Origin: Candidatus Cryptobacteroides intestinigallinarum
GTDB lineage: Bacteria; Bacteroidota; Bacteroidia; Bacteroidales; UBA932
DNA length: 64,000 bases
NCBI GenBank assembly: GCA_017694785.1
Contig: JADIMK010000074.1
Span: forward strand, 31,543 to 95,542
Direction of reading: 5' to 3'
Below the pieces are notes generated by a model, which was given only the letters and a program-made list of their open reading frames with translations, did no database searches and had not been told where the DNA came from. A program made the position numbers and the translations under genes. Positions 52,473 to 61,600 of the stretch are shown here, piece after piece (position 1 is the stretch's first letter; every line of letters starts with the position of its first letter).

Positions 52473-52480
52473 CAAAAATA
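52473..52480 (-). promoter_or_regulatory. Candidate -7 box (TATTTTTG) for the phosphomannose-isomerase-like gene
   Basis: TATTTTTG on the minus strand, 61 nt before the start. Confidence 0.5.
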
Positions 52481-52509
52481 ATAAAAATAGGGGAATGCCG
52501 CAGCAGGCG

Positions 52510-52548
52510 GAAAAACAAAGGGCAACCCGTATTCTGCGGGCTGCCCTT
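52510..52548 (-). terminator. Rho-independent terminator after the rubrerythrin gene
   Basis: 12-bp stem with one G-U pair (arms 52518-52529 and 52537-52548), followed on the minus strand by TTGTTTTT. Confidence 0.85.
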
Positions 52549-52618
52549 ATGCTGTATCAGGCTATCATGTCAAGATGACTTGTCAGTGCATCTTGACTCC
52601 TGAGTGCTGGCGGCAGGA

Positions 52619-53173
52619 TTATTTCTTGAAATACCTGTTGTAGAGGCCCTGGAAGCCTGCTCCGTGGCGAGCTTCATCCTTAGCCATTTCATGTACAGTG
52701 TCATGGATGGCGTCAAGGTTCTGAGCCTTTGCAAGCTTGGCGATGCGGAGCTTGTCTTCGCATGCACCAGCCTCAGCTTCCATTCTCTTCCTTACATTTG
52801 TTTCGGTATCCCATACAACCTCACCGAGAAGCTCAGCAAAGCGTGCTGCATGGTCAGCCTCTTCGTAAGCATATCTCTTGAATGCTTCAGCAATCTCAGG
52901 ATATCCTTCCCTGTCTGCCTGACGGCTCATGGCGATGTACATGCCGACTTCTGAACATTCACCTGCAAAGTGGTCCTTAAGGCCCTGGAGGATCTCTGGA
53001 TCAACTCCCTTTGCTACTCCGAGCCTGTGCTCGTCAGCCCATGTGAGCTCGCCTTCAGTCTCTTTTACTTCTACGAATTTATCAGCCTTTGCATGGCATA
53101 CCGGACATTCTGCCGGTGGGTTCTCGCCTTCATATACATATCCGCAGACGAGACATCTGAATTTCTTTTTCAT
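52619..53173 (-). CDS. Reverse rubrerythrin (rubredoxin-ferritin-like peroxidase)
   Basis: A 184-residue non-haem iron protein with the domain order rubredoxin first: Cys7-x2-Cys10 (CLVCGY) and Cys23-x2-Cys26 (CPVC) bind one iron. The ferritin-like di-iron domain follows, with [30 protein letters not shown] and MAKDEARHG giving the Glu/His ligands. Such proteins reduce hydrogen peroxide with NADH-derived electrons in anaerobes. The start is MKKKFRC; the longer frame upstream is leader. Own strong promoter, palindromic operator candidate and terminator: a single-gene, probably stress-regulated unit. Confidence 0.93.
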   Translation of the reverse strand: MKKKFRCLVCGYVYEGENPPAECPVCHAKADKFVEVKETEGELTWADEHRLGVAKGVDPEILQGLKDHFAGECSEVGMYIAMSRQADREGYPEIAEAFKRYAYEEADHAARFAELLGEVVWDTETNVRKRMEAEAGACEDKLRIAKLAKAQNLDAIHDTVHEMAKDEARHGAGFQGLYNRYFKK

Positions 53174-53247
53174 GATCTTTGATCTTTTGATTGTTGTTTG
53201 TATTTCAATTTCCATTATCCGGACCCGTGGGCCCGGGCATCTGGCTT

Positions 53248-53268
53248 AAATTTGAATTATTCAAATTT
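53248..53268 (-). promoter_or_regulatory. Palindromic operator candidate at the rubrerythrin transcription start
   Basis: Perfect inverted repeat with 10-bp arms (AAATTTGAAT and ATTCAAATTT) around a central T. The core is 7-1-7 (TTTGAAT, T, ATTCAAA), the symmetry used by Fur/PerR-type repressors. It lies about 12 nt downstream of the -7 box, where binding would block transcription. Confidence 0.6.
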
Positions 53269-53279
53269 GAAACCGGATG

Positions 53280-53310
53280 CAAAAGTAATCATTTTCCCCG
53301 TAATTGCAAA
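53280..53310 (-). promoter_or_regulatory. Promoter of the rubrerythrin gene
   Basis: On the minus strand TTTG (53307-53310), exactly 19 nt, then TACTTTTG (53280-53287): a near-ideal Bacteroidetes promoter, with the same box and spacing as the initiator tRNA promoter. Confidence 0.75.
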
Positions 53311-53481
53311 TTCCGTGCAGTATAAATTCATTATTTTATGAAAGCATTGGGCAACGGTCTTTTCCGCGTATCAGCGGCCTGTGCAAGGATCGGCCGTGGA
53401 TTCATGACAGACTGTCAGATACTTTGACGCTTTATGGTCAAGAAAAGTCGCGGATTGTTTAAAATTGAGGCCATGATTTGC
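53311..53481. other. Non-coding stretch between rubrerythrin and SLC13 genes
   Basis: The whole gap is 53174-53548. Outside the two promoters and the palindrome I see no gene, tRNA, terminator or clear hairpin in this part. Confidence 0.5.
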
Positions 53482-53489
53482 TATATTTG
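53482..53489 (+). promoter_or_regulatory. Candidate -7 box (TATATTTG) for the SLC13 transporter
   Basis: TATATTTG, 60 nt before the start at 53549. Confidence 0.5.
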
Positions 53490-53548
53490 TATCTGGTTCC
53501 GGGCTATATCCCTGTTTCTGCTTCCGGTCCATTTAACATAGTATTCAG

Positions 53549-55408
53549 ATGATAATAACAATTATAATACTTGTCATTTCAGCTGCATTCTTCGTGTCAG
53601 GGAAGTTCAGGTCTGACATAATTGCACTGTGTTCGCTGCTGTCTCTCCTTATTTTCCAGATACTGACCCCTGAGGAAGCCTTGTCAGGATTTTCCAACCA
53701 GGTGGTCATCATGATGGTGGGGCTTTTTGTCGTGGGCGGGGCGATATTCCGTACAGGCCTTGCCAAGATGATAAGTTCCAGGCTGCTGAAGCTTGCCGGC
53801 AACAGCGAGACAAAGCTTTTTCTGCTTGTAATGCTTGTGACAGGGGGGATAGGGGCTTTTGTGAGCAATACCGGGACTGTTGCTCTCATGCTTCCCATAG
53901 TAGTGAGCCTTGCATATAATGCCGGGCTTGCTCCCGGCCGTCTGCTGATGCCTCTTGCCTTTGCCAGCAGCATGGGCGGCATGATGACACTCATCGGTAC
54001 ACCTCCCAATCTTATAATATCGGAGACCTTGTCAGGAGCAGGCTACGGGCAGCTTTCATTCTTCTCGTTCCTTCCTGTCGGCCTCATCTGTCTTGCCGTC
54101 GGCATACTGGTGCTTCTGCCGTTGTCAAAGGTATTCCTTTCAAAGAAAGGACTCGGCCAGGGCCGCGCCTCTTCAGGGAAGACACTGGGTCAGCTGGTGA
54201 AGGAGTACGGACTTTCCGACAATCTTTTCAGGCTCAGGGCAGGTGCTGGCTGTGAAGTTCTCGGGAAGACTGTCCAGGAACTTGACATCAGACGAAGATA
54301 CGGGCTGAACATCCTTGAGATAAGAAGAGGGGAGACTTCCCAGCACCGTTTCCTGAAGACAGTCACCCAGGAAGTCGCTTCAGCAGATACGGTTGTAAGG
54401 CAGGGAGATGTGCTCTATGTCAGCGGAGATGTCGAGGCTGTAAGCCGCTTCGCGGGGGACAACGGCCTTGAGATGATAGACGGGCATACTTCCGAGCAGG
54501 CCTCTGTCTCCGGAGGTACTCTTGCTTTCTACGATATAGGGATAGCCGAGATCGTGCTCATGCCGTCGTCCAATGTGATAAACAGGACAGTGAAGGAAGC
54601 CGGATTCAGAGACAAGTTCAATGTCAATGTACTTGGCATACGCCGCAAGAACGAATATATTCTCCATGAACTGGGGGATGTGAAGATGCACAGTGCTGAT
54701 GTCCTGCTGGTCCAGGGTGCATGGCAGGATATAGCGAGGCTCAGCAATGAAGACACGGAATGGGTGGTCCTAGGCCAGCCGCTGGCTGAAGCCGCAAAGG
54801 TCACACTTGACTACAAGGCCCCTGTCGCAGCTGCTATAATGCTGCTTATGATAGCGATGATGGTCTTTGACTTCATCCCTGTCGCCCCTGTGACAGCTGT
54901 GATGATAGCCGCGATGCTGATGGTGCTTACCGGCTGTTTCCGTAATGTCGAGGCTGCATATAAGACAATCAACTGGGAGACAATTGTGCTTTTCGCTGCC
55001 ATGCTTCCGATGTCTCTTGCCCTGGAGAAGACAGGTGCGTCATCATATATATCCGGAGCCCTTGTGAGCGGACTTGGCTCGATGGGGCCTGTTGTGATGC
55101 TTGCCGGAGTGTATTTCACTGCTTCGTTCATGACAATGTTCATAAGCAACACGGTCACGGCTGTGCTGATGGCTCCGATAGCTCTTGAAAGTGCCTTGCA
55201 GCTGGGAGTGAATCCGGTGCCTTTCCTTTTTGCCGTTACTGTCGGTGCCAGCATGTGCTTTGCATCGCCTTTCTCTACTCCGCCTAACGCGCTGGTGATG
55301 CATGCGGGGCAATATACTTTCATGGATTATATAAAGGTAGGGCTTCCTCTGCAGGTACTCATGGGGGTAGTGATGGTGGTTGTGCTTCCGCTTCTTTTCC
55401 CGTTTTGA
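53549..55408 (+). CDS. SLC13/DASS-family transporter with two TrkA-C (RCK-C) domains
   Basis: A 619-residue inner-membrane transporter. Two inverted membrane halves, each with a conserved Asn-Thr hairpin: FVSNTGTVALMLPIV in the first and FISNTVTAVLMAPIA in the second, followed by GTPPNLIIS and FSTPPNALVMH substrate loops. Between the halves two cytoplasmic TrkA-C domains (about 215-295 and 315-395; typical QGDVLYVSGD and VKMHSADVLLVQG). Bacterial members of this layout move sulfate, dicarboxylates or similar anions with Na+; the substrate is open. Single gene. Confidence 0.9.
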   Translation: MIITIIILVISAAFFVSGKFRSDIIALCSLLSLLIFQILTPEEALSGFSNQVVIMMVGLFVVGGAIFRTGLAKMISSRLLKLAGNSETKLFLLVMLVTGGIGAFVSNTGTVALMLPIVVSLAYNAGLAPGRLLMPLAFASSMGGMMTLIGTPPNLIISETLSGAGYGQLSFFSFLPVGLICLAVGILVLLPLSKVFLSKKGLGQGRASSGKTLGQLVKEYGLSDNLFRLRAGAGCEVLGKTVQELDIRRRYGLNILEIRRGETSQHRFLKTVTQEVASADTVVRQGDVLYVSGDVEAVSRFAGDNGLEMIDGHTSEQASVSGGTLAFYDIGIAEIVLMPSSNVINRTVKEAGFRDKFNVNVLGIRRKNEYILHELGDVKMHSADVLLVQGAWQDIARLSNEDTEWVVLGQPLAEAAKVTLDYKAPVAAAIMLLMIAMMVFDFIPVAPVTAVMIAAMLMVLTGCFRNVEAAYKTINWETIVLFAAMLPMSLALEKTGASSYISGALVSGLGSMGPVVMLAGVYFTASFMTMFISNTVTAVLMAPIALESALQLGVNPVPFLFAVTVGASMCFASPFSTPPNALVMHAGQYTFMDYIKVGLPLQVLMGVVMVVVLPLLFPF

Positions 55409-55466
55409 TTCCCAGATCCTTTCCTCTTGATATGACCACTGATTATGATGTTCACTGACAGGTGAA

Positions 55467-55474
55467 TACCTTTG
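55467..55474 (+). promoter_or_regulatory. Candidate -7 box (TACCTTTG) for the addB-like gene
   Basis: TACCTTTG ends 15 nt before the ATG at 55489. It lies inside the frame that would start with the GTG at 55462, and so supports the downstream ATG. Confidence 0.5.
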
Positions 55475-55488
55475 ATACAGATTTACAG

Positions 55489-58383
55489 ATGAAGCCATTC
55501 TTAAGACAAGCTGCAGAGAAATTCTTTACGGAGGGAGATATCTCCGGAAGATGTTTCATTTTCCCGAACAGGAGGTCCATGGTGTTTTTCCGCAAGCACC
55601 TTGCTGAAGTCATTTCAGGCAGTGAATCCCCTGTCATAGCGCCGGAGATGTTGACTATCAATGATTTCTTCTATAAGATATACGATGTGGGCGTGACGGA
55701 CCGGGTTACTCTCCTTCTGGAGCTGTACAGCTGCTACAGCCGGCTCAATGCAAAGGCAGAGCCTCTCGATGAGTTCATCTTCTGGGGAGATGTCATACTG
55801 GGGGATTTCAATGATGTGGACAAATATCTTGTAGACCCGGCCCAGATCTTTACCAACGTGTCCGATTTCAAGGCGCTGCAGGATACGTATTCTTATCTGA
55901 CAGACAGGCAGCGCAAGGCAATCGAGGGTTTTGTCGGCCATTTCAATGACCGGAGCGGAAAACTTACTGTAGACCTGGACTCCGACAACCCTAATGTCAA
56001 GGAAAGGTTTCTTCAGATCTGGAACATACTTTATCCCCTGTATGTATCCTACCGGGAAAGGCTGAAGTCAGAGGGACTTGCGTATGAGGGGATGGTCTAT
56101 AGGGATATCGCAGAAGGTATTTCCGGAAGTACAGAAGAAGATTTCGCAGAGAGGCTTGCTTCCGTCTTCCCGAGAAGCAGCAGATATGTCTTCATAGGTC
56201 TCAATGCGTTGAACGAGTGTGAAAAGACCCTTATGCGCAAGATGAGGGACAGAGGCCTTGCAGAGTTCTGCTGGGATTATTCAGGAAATATGATCAGGGA
56301 CCGGCGCAACAGGTCTTCCTTCTTCATGGAAGACAATGTCCGGGAGTTCCCGCAGAAATTCACTTGGGACGAGGACGGCCTTCCCGATCCGAGGGTCAGG
56401 GTCATAAGTGTACCGTCGTCTGTCGGTCAGGTAAAGCAGATACCTTCTATCCTGGGAGAGGCTCTGTCCGAGCCGGATACCCGGCACGACGACTGCGCCA
56501 TAGTCCTGCCGGACGAGACCCTGCTGATGCCTCTCCTCAATACTATACCTCCGGAGATCCAGGATATCAATGTGACTATGGGATATCCTATGACAGGCAG
56601 CGAATTCTTCACTTTCATGTCGGCCGTCTCATCCGTGCAGCTGCATATCCGCAGGATGGCGGACAAGGAAAATCCAGGGGAAGGCAAATGGGCATTCTAC
56701 TACAAGCCTGTATGGTCACTGTTCTCAAGCAGCGTATTCAGAAAGATAATGACGGAAGAAGATGCAGCCATGGTAAAGTCCGTGAAGTCGGCGGCTCGTA
56801 TCTATATCACTGAAGATGAGCTTTCTGCTACTCCACTCTCACGGCTGGTCTTCACCCCGGTGCTCAAGGATCTCAAGAGTACTGACAGGAGTCAGCTTGA
56901 CGGATTTGCCGGCTATCAGATGAATGTCATATCCGCTGTCGCTCCTTTGCTTTCCGTCAGCAGTGACATGGCTGTTGAAGTGGAGTTTGCCAAGGAATAC
57001 TGGCTGTGCGTATCACGGCTGAGGACAATAGCTCCGGAGGTGTTGCCTATGACATATCTCCGGATCCTCGACCAGCTGCTCGCAGGTGTATCGGTGCCGT
57101 TCAACGGAGAGCCTCTCAAAGGTCTGCAGATCATGGGGCCTCTGGAGACAAGGGCCCTGGACTTCCGTAATCTTGTCATCCTTTCCGCAAATGAAGGCAT
57201 GTTCCCTCGCCGGAGTGTAAGCTCTTCATTCATACCGCCGGAGCTCAGACGCGGATTCGGACTCCCTTCCTATGAATTCCAGGATGCCGTATGGGCATAT
57301 TATTTCTACAGGATGATAACCAGGGCAGAGAATGTATGGCTTCTTTATGATTCAAGGACAGAAAACCTGAAATCAGGAGAGGAAAGCCGCTACATACGTC
57401 AGCTTGAATATCATTTCCGGATTCCACTTGAACGGTATGTGGCATCTGCCCCGGTCAAGACAGGGACTGTCTCCCCTGAAATACGGAAGACAGATGAAGA
57501 TATCGCAACTTTGTTTGCCAGGGATCTCTCGGCGACAGTCATACAGAGCTATATCTGCTGTCCCGCCAAGTTCTACTATCAGTTCGTGCGTCAGCTTTCT
57601 CCTGAGGAAGAGGTCTCTGAGACAATGGATGCTGCGATGATAGGTACGGTATATCATGGAACAATGCAGAAGCTTTATTCAGACAAGCCGTCGGTCAGCC
57701 GCCGGTGGCTGGATTCCATGTCCGGAAAGGCAGAAGAGATAAAGCGGATGGTATGGGAACTGATGATGGAGCAGCTCCACAGCCCAGAGATAACGGGACG
57801 CAATCTTGTCATCGGTGATGTGATCGTAAAGTATGTGCAGAAGACCCTTCAGAGGGACAAGGAACTTCTTGAACAGAGAGGTCTGGAAAGCTTCAGTATC
57901 CTTGGTCTTGAGATGGGGCTCAAATGCGGTTTCAACGGATTCCATATCAAGGGATTCATAGACCGTCTGGACAGTTTCTCTTCTGACGAGTTGCGGGTAG
58001 TTGACTATAAGACAGGTAAGGTCCTTCCTGAAGATATGAAGATAACGGAAGAAGACGGGGCGGCTACGGTCGACAAGCTCTTCGGGCCGGATAAATTCAG
58101 TGAGAAGCCGAAGATAGCACTGCAGCTGTTCATCTATGATCTTCTGCTGTCAGAGAACGGTCTTGCTGAAGGCAGACGGGTCGTGGATTCCGTTTATTCG
58201 ACAGCAAAGCTTTTCAGCGAACCTCCATTGCAGGCAGAAGTCGGCAAGACATTCTATGATGCGATGTCTTCACGTCTGGCAGATCTGCTCAATGAGATGG
58301 CCGACCCGGATGTGCCGTTCAGACGTACTGATGATCAGGCCTCATGCAAGTACTGCGACTTCAGACTCATCTGCGGCCGCTGA
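55489..58383 (+). CDS. AddB-like PD-(D/E)XK nuclease of a double-strand-break repair complex
   Basis: A 964-residue protein with AddB organisation: an inactivated helicase-like N-terminal part (GRCFIFPNRRSMVFFRKHL in the P-loop position), a middle part with MGYPMTGSEFFTF and LVILSANEGMFPRR, and a C-terminal PD-(D/E)XK nuclease (LRVVDYKTGK). Cys in YICCP plus CKYCDFRLICG form the AddB-type iron-sulfur cluster site. With the next gene it should make the AddAB helicase-nuclease that resects DNA ends for RecA. The start at MKPFLRQ is favoured over a GTG 27 nt upstream. Its stop codon lies in a hairpin and borders a repeated element. Confidence 0.88.
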   Translation: MKPFLRQAAEKFFTEGDISGRCFIFPNRRSMVFFRKHLAEVISGSESPVIAPEMLTINDFFYKIYDVGVTDRVTLLLELYSCYSRLNAKAEPLDEFIFWGDVILGDFNDVDKYLVDPAQIFTNVSDFKALQDTYSYLTDRQRKAIEGFVGHFNDRSGKLTVDLDSDNPNVKERFLQIWNILYPLYVSYRERLKSEGLAYEGMVYRDIAEGISGSTEEDFAERLASVFPRSSRYVFIGLNALNECEKTLMRKMRDRGLAEFCWDYSGNMIRDRRNRSSFFMEDNVREFPQKFTWDEDGLPDPRVRVISVPSSVGQVKQIPSILGEALSEPDTRHDDCAIVLPDETLLMPLLNTIPPEIQDINVTMGYPMTGSEFFTFMSAVSSVQLHIRRMADKENPGEGKWAFYYKPVWSLFSSSVFRKIMTEEDAAMVKSVKSAARIYITEDELSATPLSRLVFTPVLKDLKSTDRSQLDGFAGYQMNVISAVAPLLSVSSDMAVEVEFAKEYWLCVSRLRTIAPEVLPMTYLRILDQLLAGVSVPFNGEPLKGLQIMGPLETRALDFRNLVILSANEGMFPRRSVSSSFIPPELRRGFGLPSYEFQDAVWAYYFYRMITRAENVWLLYDSRTENLKSGEESRYIRQLEYHFRIPLERYVASAPVKTGTVSPEIRKTDEDIATLFARDLSATVIQSYICCPAKFYYQFVRQLSPEEEVSETMDAAMIGTVYHGTMQKLYSDKPSVSRRWLDSMSGKAEEIKRMVWELMMEQLHSPEITGRNLVIGDVIVKYVQKTLQRDKELLEQRGLESFSILGLEMGLKCGFNGFHIKGFIDRLDSFSSDELRVVDYKTGKVLPEDMKITEEDGAATVDKLFGPDKFSEKPKIALQLFIYDLLLSENGLAEGRRVVDSVYSTAKLFSEPPLQAEVGKTFYDAMSSRLADLLNEMADPDVPFRRTDDQASCKYCDFRLICGR

Positions 58384-58390
58384 GGCCGCA
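58372..58390 (+). other. Hairpin spanning the addB stop codon
   Basis: TGCGGCC (58372-58378) pairs with GGCCGCA (58384-58390); the loop contains the TGA stop. No T-run. Confidence 0.5.
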
Positions 58391-58584
58391 CAGCGGAGGG
58401 GGTAGAGGAATTCCATATCTGATACCCTCCTCTGGAAAAATATAACAAAGCATCGGAGCGGTGTCCGCGACAGGGCCTCCGGAGGGGAGGCGGTGGAGGG
58501 GAACTCCCCTTGGGGAGGCCGCACAGCGGAGGGGGTAGAGGAATTCCATATCTGATACCTTCCTCTGGAATAAATATAACAAAG
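58382..58584. repeat. Duplicated 69/70-bp element between addB and addA
   Basis: Copy 1 (58382-58450) and copy 2 (58515-58584) are almost identical: one substitution plus a small indel. They are separated by a 64-bp G-rich spacer with short palindromes (CCTCCGGAGG, CCCCTTGGGG). Both copies contain AATTCCATATCTGATACC, the reverse complement of the addA start region. No ORF, transposase or target duplication is visible; it resembles a dispersed intergenic repeat. Confidence 0.85.
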
Positions 58585-58601
58585 GTATCAGATATGGAAT
58601 T
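58542..58601 (+). promoter_or_regulatory. 20-bp perfect inverted repeat covering the addA start codon
   Basis: Arms 58542-58561 and 58582-58601 are perfectly complementary over 20 bp, with a 20-nt loop. The right arm contains the addA ATG (58594-58596). In mRNA the start codon would be buried in a very stable stem. The left arm also exists, over 18 bp, in repeat copy 1 (58409-58426). Confidence 0.8.
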
Positions 58602-61600
58602 GATGAAAGCCTCGGCAGGTTCGGGAAAAACATTCAACCTTGCCAGAAAATACATAACACTTCTCTTCAAGAAGCAGGACAGGTATGCCTACAAGCATAT
58701 CCTGGCCGTGACATTTACAAACAAGGCCACTGATGAGATGAAGTCCAGGATCATGAAGGAGCTCTTCATCCTGGCAGTTGACCCAGGCAAGTCGGGCTAT
58801 CTGAAATATTTCATCCCGTCGATGTTCCCGGAGACTGAAATAGCCGGGACAGATCCGGACGATTTCATAACTGAACTTCCTGGAAGGCCAGGCCTGCCGG
58901 TCACCTTGGAGTCCGTGTCGGAAAGCGCCATGGACATGCTCTGCAATATCCTCCATGACTACAGTGCATTCTCTGTCAGTACGATAGACAAGTTCTTCCA
59001 GCAGACGCTCAGGGCTTTTTCAAGGGAAATCGGCCAGTTCGCTTCATATCAGGTTGAGCTGGACAAGAATTCCCTTGTAGAGGAAAGTGTCGACAGGGTG
59101 CTGGATTCACTTGACGAATCTGATTCTGAGATGCTCCGGTGGCTGACCGACAGCGTGATGGAGCAGATTGAAAATGATGAAAAGTACAGTCTTGAATCAA
59201 GTCTTGTTTCCATTGCATCAAGGCTCAAGTCCGATGAACACCGTGCGCTTGTCGAGAAGTATGGTATAGATGAAGACAAGATATATTCAAAGGAGAAACT
59301 TTCCAGGATAAGGGAAGCATGCAGGAAGACCATTGCGGATTTTGAGAAAGATGTAAAGACAATGGCCGCCAGGATATTGTCATTGATGACAGATGCCGGT
59401 GTACGCCCCGAAGACTTCAGCAACAGATTTGCAAATATCCTCTACGGCTATGCGTCTCCGGTGAAAGGCGAGGCCATGAAGCCGCTTTCCACGGCATTCT
59501 TCACCAAAGCACCGGATCCGGAACAATGGTTTGCAAAGACGAAGGCGAAGAAACTGCTTCCTCTCGTACATCCGTTGCTTGATTCTCCCTTTGAAGACTT
59601 CTGTGCCTTGTTCAAAGAACGCTACAGCATATATATGACAGCCGGCATCCTTCAGTCACAGCTCTATGGCCTCGGTGTCACTTCCGACCTGTACAAGGAG
59701 TTCAATGCATTGATGAAAGAGAAGAATGTCCTCAGCATAGATGATTCCAATACGATTCTTAAAGATATAATCGACGGATCTGATGCACCTTTCATCTATG
59801 AGAAGACCGGAGTCCGATATGAGAATTTCCTCCTTGACGAGTTCCAGGATACCTCGAGGATACAGTGGGACAATTTCCTCCCTCTCCTTCAGAACAGCGA
59901 GGCCCAGGGATTTGACAATCTGCTGGTGGGAGATGTGAAGCAGAGCATATACAGATGGAGAGGGTCGGACTGGAATCTTCTTGACACTGAAGTGTCTTCG
60001 GAATTTCCTGGGGCTGCGGAGCATATACTTGACACCAATTACAGAAGCTGCAGGAAGATCATCGACTTCAACAACAGTTTCTTCCCTTATGCGGCAGATG
60101 TTCTGGACAGGCAGTATGGCGAGCAGAAGGGACGCAGTATTTCGGATATCTATTCGGATGTAAGGCAGAAACTTCCCTCGAAGGTCAAGGGCGAAGGAGA
60201 AATACAGATCATGTTCTGTCCTAAGACAGAAGAGGCAGCAAAAGTCCTGTCTACAGTCCGGATGCTTCAGGAAAGGGGCGTGCCGAACAGAGACATCACA
60301 GTCCTTGTCCGTAACAACGCTTCAGGTGGGGAGATTGCTTCTTATCTGATAGACAATAATATACCTGTCCTTACAGATGATTCGCTGAAAGTCAAGTCCT
60401 CTATAACCGTCAGGCGTCTTTTCTCCTTGCTTTCCCTTGCTGACAATCCGTCTGACAAGATAAACGGCTATATCGCAGGTACTCTGGATATTCCGGTTCC
60501 GGAAGGCTGCCATTCCCTCGTCGATCTGTGCGAAGCTCTTCTCCGGGGTCTGAAGGAAGCGGATGAAGCTTTGTTTGAAAGCGAAGTCATATATATCCAG
60601 TCTTTCATGGACTTTCTCCAGGACTATGTGGCGATAAACGGCAACGGACTTCATGACTTCATCGTGCACTGGGGGGAATCGGATCCTTCAATCTCTTCTC
60701 CGGCTTCAGGAAATTCGCTGAGAGTGATGACTATACATAAATCCAAAGGATTGGATTTCAAATATGTCATCTTTCCTTATGTGGAGACAGTGGAGCTGTA
60801 TAAGCCGGGAAAGCACTGGTGCCGGCCAGATCTGGAAGGGACATCGCTTGAAGCGGCATCAGACGGCCTGTATGATGTGAAACTGTCTAAAGATAGTGCT
60901 AATACACTCTTTGCCGAAGACTTCAGGAATGAAACCAAGATGCAGTATGTGGACAATATCAATGCTGTCTATGTAGCTCTCACACGTGCTGTAAAAGGTA
61001 TGTATCTCATATCGCAGCTTCCGCGTAAGACTCTCATCGATTCTTCTGGATCAGGTGACGGCAAACCGTTCACTGATTTTTCGCAGATCCTGTATTGCTT
61101 CGCACACAATGCCTCTGGTCTTATGCCTGGGCTTCAGGAGGAAGGCTGTCCGCATTTCTCATATTCTGTGCAGGAAGACGGGACTATATTCTTTGCAACC
61201 GATGCTCCGGATGCGGGGGATGATGCCGCCTCCGGGGAAAAGAGTGCGTCAGGACTTCTTGCCGTGACCTCGTCCTATCCGTCGTGGCCTCTCAATCCGG
61301 ATGATTCAATGGAAAGGGGACGTCTCAAGTTCAAGGCTGATGCCCTGGATTTCTTCTCAAAGGACGGTCTGGTGGGTGCCGGGGCGTCCGGCCGTCTCAG
61401 AGGTATTGTCCTCCATGATATCCTTTCCCGTGTCGAGATTCCTTCTGACCTGGATGCTTCGGTCAAGGAAGCTGTATCCTCAGGTGAAATCAGTCAGGAA
61501 GAAGGAGCAAAGGCGTATGCCTTGCTTTCAGACAGGATCGCTTCTGCTTCAGCCTGCGGATGGTTCGACCAGGACCGCAGATACCGTTCGGTGCTCAGGG

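Noticed and set aside
53330..53460. Small RNA gene between rubrerythrin and the SLC13 transporter
   Set aside because: No promoter-terminator pair or strong secondary structure was found.
58382..58584. Insertion sequence or MITE between addB and addA
   Set aside because: No transposase, no terminal inverted repeats bounding the unit and no target duplication; kept only as a repeat element.
58580..58587. Minus-strand -7 box (TACCTTTG) in the loop of the addA hairpin
   Set aside because: No gene follows on that strand within a sensible distance; an 8-mer with two free positions is expected by chance.
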